Positions 56,153 to 64,000 of a stretch of 64,000 bases of DNA are shown one piece after another. Each line of letters opens with the position of its first letter. Within the stretch, counting starts at the first letter, position 1. Source of the stretch: Phytophthora hibernalis (taxonomy: Eukaryota; Oomycota; Peronosporomycetes; Peronosporales; Peronosporaceae); contig JAAKBF010000035.1 in NCBI GenBank assembly GCA_012656075.1, positions 248,001-312,000 on the forward strand, written 5' to 3'. A model generated the notes under the pieces. That model saw nothing but the letters and a program-made list of their open reading frames with translations, was not told the origin of the DNA and did not search any database. A program made the translations under genes and the position numbers.

Positions 56153-58361
56153 ATGACAAGTCTCTCCGGTCTGCACCGCGTGAATTCAGCCCCCGGTCCC
56201 GATCTTCTGCCCAAGCAAGCGGCTAGTCGACCTGCTGATAGGAATGAGAGCTGCGACGCTCCAGAAGCGAAAACGCCCCCGCCGACAGGACGGCAGATTG
56301 TGATGGCGCTGTATCACTGGACGACCTGCCTCTTTATTTCTGCGCTGATACTATCCCAGTTCCTGGGGCTGTTCTGGGACAGCACCACTTCGGTGGGCGG
56401 TGCACTCTACGGAGAACACCCAATTGCTGGAGGAATGCACCAAATCACCGGCAGCAACGATAAACTCACTACCGACCGTGTGCTGGCTTGTGTGCTTGAG
56501 GGACGCTACTACAAACCTATACTACTGAATGACGTGCTCGGGACGACAGGAGCTACTGCAGTTCCGTCATCAATAAACGGCTACCGGGTTGTACGTCGTC
56601 AAACCGCCACTCTCAGTGACGATGCCTACGCTACGTACATGGACACATGTGCTCTCATATCTACAACAATTGATATGATCTTGGATACTTGTGATAACGA
56701 GCTGGGCTACCAAGTAACGCGAGATGCTCTGCGTGTCGTCGTCGACGGCGAAAAAGCTTTTGGCAACGGCAGTGACACTGTGTATTTGATTGAGGACTCA
56801 CTGCCAATACTTGTGATGCCATACTGGAACAACGCACCTTTTGCACGCTACGCTGTGCCTGGCTTGGATGGATCGGCCTGCATGTTTCGTCTAGCTGGAA
56901 AGTACACTGACTCGACGATGGCGGGCGGGTTTCCCGCGATGTTCGCGATAAATCGGTCTGTACGAGAAGCAAAAACCAGGGAATGGCTTCAAGCACCCAA
57001 CGGGAAGTGGCGGCATGGATGGCTTCACGTAGGGAATGGTGACGAAACGGAGACTGCTTATTTCTCGGATCTCGTCAGCTCTGATCCAAAGTCAAGCGAT
57101 GGACTGACACAACGCGAGTTCAACACGCTAACGAAAAAGGAGCTAGATTGCGTCCATAACCGAGAAGAGTGTTTGAATCCGGTCATCTCGCAGTCGTGGG
57201 GAGACAAGTTTTCTGTTGAAGAGCAGGAGATGGCAATGACCTCCATCACTATTGCGTCGCCGCAGCACTTTGGCTTCTTCTTGTACACAAGCACTTATCA
57301 ACGCACTGTGCGGGTTATCTACGACTGGGAGACCCTAATTGCCAATGTGTCATTAGGAATGTTGCTTGTGCGTTGGATTGTGGCGATGGTAGCACTCCAC
57401 CGCGGGTTTCATCTAGGCCGCAGCGAGTGGTTCAGTGGTGGCTTAGGTTGTGTGTCTGGATCACGTTGTTTTAACATGCTTCCTATCGTGTTGCTGCCGC
57501 ACCTGAAAGTCACGATGGCTTCTTTTGGACTGCCGGATGCTACTTTGAGGGCGAGCAAAACGCGCTTTCGGAATCCTGGTTCACGATATATCCTGGGTTG
57601 GCGGAATTCTCTCTCGTGTATTACAGCTTGCTCAACATTATTGCGAAGATCAGTCGCCGCCGCATTACGGACATGCTTTTGCGCCTACGATTGCTTTGCT
57701 CTGCTTGTTGCATCGCATTCGTATTCATCTTGCAGGGTCTGGTGTGCTGGCAGGCGTTGATGGCCGCGTGACGACCCAAGTTACCTCCACAGAGATGCAG
57801 GAGTTGCGACTGGTTGACTTTTTCATTTCGGACGTTGGGCCACGTATGGATGCAAACTTGGCATTGCTCATGTCGATCAAACTTGTGTTGATCGCACTGA
57901 ATCTACTGCCTCTTGTGTTAGCCACTTATATTCCTCCTGTGAAGCAGCCAGATACGGGTTTAAAAGGAGTCGAGCGTGCACTTGCCATCCGTGCCAGCAA
58001 CGTCGGAGGTTTGGGATGCTCACCCGTCTACATCTATGACGACCAGGCCGGTGCGATTGATGTCAAGTACAACGGGGAACTCGTCAAGGTCGCCTTGAAC
58101 AGCTATGAACTTGTGCGCTTGGGATATGTGGTGTTTGGCGGACAATTCTTGCTCACATTCGACGCGTGGGATGTCATCATGAATACGGTGCCATTGCATC
58201 GAGTGCACCATTTGTGGAACTTTCGGGTGGTGCTCTTCCCTCTGCGTGAAAACGATGGCTACGCAGCTGTCGGTGATAAACCGATCGTTTGTCGCCTAGA
58301 TGATGCTCGCCTCGACCCTATAGCATTCTGGGATATCGCTGCCCAACCCATCAAGTGCTAA
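56153..58361 (+). CDS. large multi-pass membrane protein with extracellular domain
   Basis: Starts MTSLSGLHRVNSAPGP. A first membrane span (TTCLFISALILSQFLGLFW) is followed by a roughly 320-residue, largely hydrophilic domain with Cys and N-glycosylation-like Asn sites (NGSD, NRSV), then several spans (LIANVSLGMLLVRWIVAMVA and others) and a C-terminal part with AFAPTIALLCLLHR, LALLMSIKLVLIALNLLPLV and a soluble end finishing PIKC. Frame changes near 57530 (TTTT) and 57655 fit missing bases. No enzyme signature. Its composition is like other unassigned oomycete surface membrane proteins. Confidence 0.65.
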
Positions 58362-58464
58362 CAACGACACTCGCGTGATGAAATGGTACTGGGTGGTTTA
58401 CTTTTACAAAAAGGTTGATAGCTTCTTACTTCACTAACGGTGATGGCAAACACGAGTTTCATCA

Positions 58465-59977
58465 TCACGGTGTGAATAATGTGTGGAGTGTATTACTGCC
58501 GGGTCCAGGTGTGCTGCGAAGAGATGAAACATTGGACGGGAGCGAGGCAAGTGACGCGTCGCAAACACTGGTGCCGTTGATAAGCTTTCGTAGCGTGTGC
58601 TGCACTTCAATTGCAGGCGGACGCTGCTGCGGTGAAAAGCTCAGACAGCGCATCACGAGCTCCTGGATCTGTACAGGGCAATCCATTGACAGCACTGGAC
58701 GAATGCAGCCCGAGCTCACCAACAACGCAAGTTGACTCTGCTCATCCATTCCGTCGTCCATGTCCACGCCCGACGCAAACGGAAGCTCACACGTATCGAG
58801 CTCCGTGAGCAGGACGCCCAGTGCGTACACATCGGACTGCTCGTTTCTAGACTCGCCACGCAGAAGCTCAGGTGCCAACCAGGCAACGGAAAAATCGCTT
58901 CGAGTACATTGCTTGGGTACCCACACCGCGCCGTACGCCAAAAGCGCACAACTTGGCGTCACAGCGCTCCGAAAGGAGAACCCGTTGAGCCTTCAGCTGC
59001 TGGGGGTGCAACGAGGAACTGATTCCTGTCGGACGCGAGTGGAGATAAACAAGCGCATCCACCACGTCAAGAGCAAGTTGGGACTTCGTCTTGGGCACCG
59101 AAATGGAGTGGAACCATCCAAAGTCGTGTGCGTTGCGAGGTCGCAAGGTGAGTAGTGCTCGAAGGTCTCCGTTGGGCATGTACTCGGTGACAGCTGACGG
59201 TTGTGTTGCCTGTCCTACCAAGTGAGACGGCGAAACAGGGGAATCGAGATCGTAGACGCGCTGGGTGGGGTCGTAGAACCCAACGAAGGCTACGATGCGA
59301 GGGTGAAGGAGAGCGGCGCTGAGTGAGATGTCGGCCATGAAGGCTTGACGATACGACTGTTGCTCCGCGAGTCGAGGTAAAAGTCGTCGTACAATCACCT
59401 GACGATTAACTTGGCCCTCGATCTTCAACGTCGCACGGAGCGCCAGGGTGAAGTAACCTTGGTGCAGTAGCTCTCCTTCGACGATGCTATTTGGGGGTAG
59501 ACGACTCTGCTCCAAGGCCAACGCGTTGCACGCCAACTCGTCACTCGAGTCGCATTTCTCCAGCCAACGCAGTTGGGACCATTCGGTCACCGGTGACGAT
59601 CCGGTCGCCGTCGTGGTGGCGGCACTGCTGGAGCCACGAGCACCTCCAGTGTTGAGCTGGTCGAAGTATTCCATGGACGGCACACTTGAAATGCGAGGGA
59701 GATGTTGGAACCACCTGCCGCCGAAACCCGAAGACCTGCGACTCCCGTCGGCCACGATGGCCATCAGATCGGGAGTCAAAACGCAGTCCACGTACTCGGT
59801 GCTGTGGCTGTGGCTGTTTCGTGGTCCGTCGAGGCGTTTGCTTTTACGTCGACGACACATCCACCAGCCTCCGAGAACGAGAAGAATCACAACTGCAGCA
59901 GACATGAGACCTGCCAACAACGGGGTGGAGTCCGAAGACGCATCAACCGACGACCTGGAAGAGCTCGACGAAGTCAT
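58465..59977 (-). CDS. receptor-like TKL-type pseudokinase
   Basis: The ATG at 59977 gives a short Ser-rich outer part and a membrane span (LLAGLMSAAVVILLVLGGWW) before a basic stop-transfer. The kinase-like domain has RQVIVRRLLPRLAEQ in place of VAIK-type Lys, LLHPRIVAFVGFYDP, VTEYMPNGDLRALL, then LHPQQLKAQRVLLSERCDA where HRDLKxxN is expected and LCAFGVRRG where DFG is expected. WLAPELLRG, SDVYALGVLLTEL and RCLSFSPQQRPP follow. Thus the catalytic Asp, its Asn and the DFG Asp are all replaced. A frame change near 58895 fits one extra T in TTTTT. An upstream Met at 60214 is possible. It would act as a scaffold or regulator. Confidence 0.75.
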
Positions 59978-61638
59978 TTGAGCGAGAAATTGGGAGGAAT
60001 TCGAATTTGGAGATGGAATTTGGGATATGCACAGCGAGGAAGTGAGTAGGTCAGTTCCTGGCTCCTTTGCTAACAGCACGTCTCTGCCGATTACATTAAT
60101 ATAGCCCCATTCGCGGATATGGCACCATGCGCATGTGGCTGTGAGGTGCCAGCTGGCTAGGCAAGGCGCCAGATTTCCCACTTCCGGACGGTAAACGTTC
60201 GTCTGTTGACTCACGAGCGTCCACCGCAGGTTGACTCGGCTTGGTCCACCGATGGATACGCCTTCTGTAATAGGCAGAGATCACACACTACCGATACCCG
60301 TACCGGTACGTTAATACATGTACGGTAGTGATCTCGCGTACAGTACCAGCGCTCGGAAGAGCTCAAGTCTAAGCACCGGAAACTGCAGGCGCACTACAGC
60401 AGTACCACCGCTGTCTACATGCAGCGAGTGAGTCCATTCGGCCACTCGCCGATTTCAGATGGTCGGAAGGACTTCATCTTATCGGACACCATGATGAGAA
60501 ACACGGGTATCCAGCGAAACACGGATTCAATGGGGACCCGCTGTGGCCTTATAGAGTCGCTGCCGGAGCGCAATACGTAATTGAGACCACGGTTGGCACC
60601 GGCGACCGAAATGCGCTGCCAGCAACCAATACAGACTTGCACTTGCGAAATGCAGCGTGAGCATGCACCAACTTGATCCTGGCGCCACAGCACGACCTGC
60701 CGGTGCACCCGGCCGGTCGATTCGTTTCCCTCCCATCCAGTTGATAGATGTACAGCGCGTGCGGGGCGGCCGTGAAGCGAGCACGATGGGGAGCTCTCCC
60801 TCTCCTCCGTGCGACATCCTCGTTATGCCGAAGAGCTCCGTTCCGGCTGCGGGGCAGTGCTTGAAACCCTGGGGTCAGTGCCCTCCAGTGGACGCTCGTG
60901 CTCCACCCACCCACCCAACCGCTTCAGCGCAGCTCCGCCATCCGATGGGATGGTCCGTGAATGCGACTGCAGCATTGCTTACCGAATCTCTCGCATTCAA
61001 GCTGACAAGTTATCATCGGCGACACCACAGTGGACGACTCCCACCACCCGATTGATCGATGATTGAGTCCACTTTGGCCTCTTGAACCTCCCTGACCTGA
61101 TGCTAGAGATGCGCTTGACTTGACGAGGGAACAACAAGTCCAAGGTCTCAAAAGCTGCCACAGTGTGCAGACTCTGTAGAACCTTCAACCGCAAAGTATA
61201 AGCACTCGCGGGGATCTGCCAACACGGGCAACAGTAGCCCAAGAGTGCGAGACTGGCGAAATGCACACCAGCAAAAGATTTCCTTCCGGCCAACGGCAAC
61301 CAAGGAATCTGGCGCACGATCTGCAGACTCTGCTGTGCAATTCTGCGTTACGAGATTGCTTTCGCCATGTATCGCACGCAAATGACTCGGTTTTTGTATC
61401 GCCGTGCCGTGAATGCATCACGCATTTCAGAACACCTGCCCTCGCGGACTACTTCTGTGAGAATTCAACCCGGGATTCAGCAAACTGGTCTCTCAGACTA
61501 AACCTTTTGGGATTACGCAATCCACCTTACAATTCTCAAGTTCCGCAGTAAACCCCGGACGGCGAGGGAAGCAGGGGAAACACGAAATTGGACTCGCTCA
61601 TTACTTGAGTCACCGTCTAAGAGGCACATCATAAACTG
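59978..61638. other. intergenic region, no supported gene
   Basis: About 1.7 kb between divergent genes. A TACCGGTA with GTACGGTAGTG-type inverted partners lies at about 60285-60335. ORFs such as 60657-61055 have Pro/Arg-rich composition and no domain. Confidence 0.4.
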
Positions 61639-62814
61639 ATGGAGGAAGACGCCCCTGAGTTCCAGCTTATCCGCCGCAAACGGCCGCGCACTCCCGAGCC
61701 GCACGATGCGTTCCCCGAGAAGGCGCCGCGCCTGATGGTGCTCCCAGGCCTGGCGGAGCTACTGGCGGCGCAGAAGCAGCGTCACGAGGGCGTGGCGGCC
61801 GACGCGTTGCTGGACGTGCTGTCGCGCGTGTCCACGGAGCAGCAGCAGACGCAGACGCAGCTGGAGGAGAGCGAGGTGGAGGACAAGACGCCGTGGCCCT
61901 CGGCCAAGCAGTACCACGACATCTTCTCGACGCCCAAGAGTGAGCTCAAGATCCCAGTCTACGACCTCGGCGTGGACCCGCGCGGCGTGCCGCTGCACCC
62001 AGAGTTCATCTACAGTCAGCCCGTGTCCTGCATGTACTTCCTCAGGTGCTCGCGACTGTTAGGCAAGGGCTCGTTCGGCTTCCCACGCAAGAAAAGGCAG
62101 GCAGGTGAGACCATGACCCCCACAGCTGCAGGCAAGAAGCCTGCAACCAAAGCAGGCAAGAAGGACTCGAGCAAGGACTTTGAGTGGCGCAAGATGAGCT
62201 TCGTCACGGGGTTGCCTAAGAAGCAGCCTATTGTGCGCTACATCACTGCCACATGCTACAGTCGCGCGACCGACGTTGCCGCAAAGAAGAAGGTGTTCCG
62301 TATGCACGCTGTCATGCTCGCAGACGAGGCTGGTACTGGTGAGAAGAGCGACTACGTGCTCGTCCACATTCGCGCGGGAGGCAGCAAGCGCGTGGGACTT
62401 CGTGCCAGCTTGGCCAACACGGAGATGCAGGCCCCGGCCTCGCCTGGAGCCCTTGGAACCACGAGTGCCAAGCGAAATGCCGACCTGCTGTGCATGAAAC
62501 GCCCCGTGTCGCCAACGAGCGTCGCTCTGTCCTCGTACTCGAGTTCCACGTCGCCTCGTAACAAGAAGCTGCTGCACGCGGAGTTCGTGGCTGGTCAGAC
62601 CGAGGGCTCGGATCGTTTTGGATTGGCGGCCACGCCCATGCAGGACTCGACGCCGTCGGCGCTGTTCTCCGCCGCGGAAGACCCGAAGGTGGACTCGGCG
62701 CGTCTAGCTCTGCGCAACATGATTTTGAAGTCCTGCACGTCGAAGGACGAGATGGCAAAGTACGTTATTGGTCTCCAGGAAGAGCTCGCGGCGCTGCAAA
62801 CTCAGAACAAGTGA
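61639..62814 (+). CDS. protein of unknown function, basic N-terminus
   Basis: Intact 391-residue single exon starting MEEDAPEFQLIRRKRPRTPE. A helical N-terminal part (LPGLAELLAAQKQRHEG) precedes a Gln/Glu stretch and a central domain that could be beta-rich (PIVRYITATCYSRA, VFRMHAVMLADE, DYVLVHIRAG). A Lys-rich segment (AGKKPATKAGKKDSSK) and the RRKRPR patch suggest nuclear location. The end is a short helix (DEMAKYVIGLQEELAAL). High GC at third positions supports coding. Family not recognised. Confidence 0.8.
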   Translation: MEEDAPEFQLIRRKRPRTPEPHDAFPEKAPRLMVLPGLAELLAAQKQRHEGVAADALLDVLSRVSTEQQQTQTQLEESEVEDKTPWPSAKQYHDIFSTPKSELKIPVYDLGVDPRGVPLHPEFIYSQPVSCMYFLRCSRLLGKGSFGFPRKKRQAGETMTPTAAGKKPATKAGKKDSSKDFEWRKMSFVTGLPKKQPIVRYITATCYSRATDVAAKKKVFRMHAVMLADEAGTGEKSDYVLVHIRAGGSKRVGLRASLANTEMQAPASPGALGTTSAKRNADLLCMKRPVSPTSVALSSYSSSTSPRNKKLLHAEFVAGQTEGSDRFGLAATPMQDSTPSALFSAAEDPKVDSARLALRNMILKSCTSKDEMAKYVIGLQEELAALQTQNK

Positions 62815-63076
62815 CGTTGTAAATAGTAGTACAGTGTAGTAGCTGCCACCTTTAACTTACATTCAGTTATGCAGAACATCGACAACTTGACTTGCTTCAA
62901 ATGAGTCATCAGCCTTCCGAAAGCTTGAACACGGGATGCGACTAGCAAATTTGCCAAGTTTGAAACCGATCTGCTCGTGCTGGTACTGTACAAGTTGCAA
63001 CGTAGCATCGGCTAGACCTATTTATACAAACTTCAGTGCTAGCACTCGTGTCCTTCGTGGTTTATCGATAGGTGGC

Positions 63077-63759
63077 ATGAACTCCGCCAGCGCGTTTTCG
63101 GTTGTTCAATGTGTTGCCAAACGCACCCGCCAGCTCGAACGCTTGCTGTTCATGATCGAGTCCACCGCCGCAAAGTTCCAGCAAGTCAAGTGTCCATCTA
63201 AAAGCACCGACCTGGACATTTTCTCTTCGGCTGCAAGAGCTCCAGTCCAGAAGAGATATGGAAAGCTACTGCTCGACTTTCTGGAGAAGGAGCGAACTCT
63301 TCGGATGCCTGCACTGTTTGCAGACGCAATGCACCTTGAGGTAATGAAGTTTGTATAGATTGCCCATGGCCTTTGAAAACTCACGTCTGATGCTGTACTA
63401 CTGAAGAGCTTCGATGAGGAACTGCAGCAGCTGCTTGTGCTAGTTGAAGACGAAGAGCTGCTGCGTCAACGCGTCGGCGCAACCTGGGACTTTCTTGCAG
63501 CTACTAGCATTAACCAGGACATTGTGATGGTTGTTCGTACGTGCGAGAAAATGTGGAACGAGTTGTTGCCTCAAACGTCATGTGCTTCCCGACTGATCAG
63601 CAGTCTTCGAGGTAAACTATGCAGCGACAAACTTTTGATACGATCCAGTCGACTTATTTGTTTGTTGGTGTGCAAGGTGACCCGGATACTTTAGAGACGG
63701 CTTGCAGTGCAGTGCATCCATGGCCTTGGACGGTCCAAAGAACTACTACGTACATTTAG
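63077..63759 (+). CDS. small three-exon helical protein of unknown function
   Basis: Exons 63077-63340, 63407-63611 and 63677-63759, with introns of 66 and 65 bp (GTAATG and GTAAAC donors), keep phase and give 183 residues from MNSASAFSVVQCVAK to TTTYI. It is mostly helical (TRQLERLLFMIESTA, YGKLLLDFLEKERTL, LQQLLVLVEDEELLRQR). No motif recognised; the ATG at 63077 is the first that does not need an unusual upstream exon, but 5' exons cannot be excluded. Confidence 0.5.
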
Positions 63760-63823
63760 TACAAGCAATTAGATCGAAAGGGTTAATAAAACGTAGCTTT
63801 GTGTAGCGGTAGTGTGAGGCCCT

Positions 63824-64000
63824 TTACTCTTCTGGATTGCCGTAGGTAGGGTCACCGTAGCCCATGCTAGCCCCATCAACTCTACTATTGCTAAACTGGT
63901 TGCTGTATGCGTTTAGCTGCCTGTTGACCCACTCCTGTTGAATCTGCTGCTTTTCCTTCTCGAGTTGTCCCAAGTCGTGACGGTACTCGTTCACCTGCAT
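63824..64000 (-). CDS. C-terminal end of a gene cut by the right edge
   Basis: An open frame enters from the right edge and ends at a TAA at 63824-63826. It reads LGQLEKEKQQIQQEWVNRQL (coiled coil) and ends with a Gly/Tyr/Asn-rich tail (MGYGDPTYGNPEE). An ATG lies at 64000 but is probably internal. It converges on the preceding gene with 64 bp between stops. Confidence 0.5.
   Translation of the reverse strand: MQVNEYRHDLGQLEKEKQQIQQEWVNRQLNAYSNQFSNSRVDGASMGYGDPTYGNPEE

Noticed and set aside
1..64000. CRISPR arrays, rRNA genes, bacterial operons, RXLR or Crinkler effector genes
   Set aside because: No regularly spaced repeats or rRNA-like blocks; no signal peptide followed by RXLR-EER or LFLAK motifs was seen in any supported frame.

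Overview
The window is nuclear DNA from an oomycete, most likely Phytophthora or a close relative. The evidence is tight gene packing on both strands, short introns (about 45 to 90 bp) with GTRNGT donors and CTAAC/CTAAT branch points, a mix of animal/alga-like genes (RB, PCH2/TRIP13, RMD5, IPK1) with oomycete-style multidomain kinases, and PIF/Harbinger, piggyBac and hAT-type elements. Species cannot be fixed from sequence alone.

Layout. 1-4.3 kb: a multi-exon minus gene running off the left edge, a plus coiled-coil gene divergent from it across only 41 bp, and a minus RMD5-type (GID/CTLH) RING ubiquitin ligase. 4.9-8.3 kb: a PIF/Harbinger transposon with convergent transposase and Myb-like accessory genes. 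8.8-13 kb: inositol-pentakisphosphate 2-kinase, a short selenoprotein-S-like membrane protein, a TM protein and a tRNA-Arg(CCG). 13.1-20.5 kb: a protein with a duplicated transposase-type HTH domain, two divergently transcribed paralogues, a SulP anion transporter and a SAP-like protein. 20.6-32.3 kb: a retinoblastoma homologue, an ankyrin protein, a secreted C45-type hydrolase, a DnaJ protein, PCH2/TRIP13 and a GAF-IQ protein. 33.7-42.1 kb: a PH-AGC kinase, a BED/hAT-like protein and a polytopic membrane protein. 42.5-51.2 kb: a giant coiled-coil protein and an unusual ARB2-hydrolase/zinc-finger/AGC-kinase fusion. 52.3-56 kb: a B12D-like mitochondrial protein and a broken minus-strand gene into which a degenerate piggyBac element has inserted at TTAA. 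56.1-64 kb: a membrane protein, a receptor-like TKL pseudokinase, and three further genes of unknown function, the last cut by the right edge.

There is no operon logic; the genes are independent eukaryotic units, often divergent or convergent with 40 to 200 bp between them. Cell-cycle and chromosome functions (RB, PCH2, RMD5) are neighbours only by position.

A strong technical pattern runs through the window. Many otherwise conserved genes change frame by one base, nearly always in the same direction (a base appears to be missing) and mostly inside a homopolymer. I read these as sequence errors rather than pseudogenes, so several CDS spans below cover more than one reading frame.
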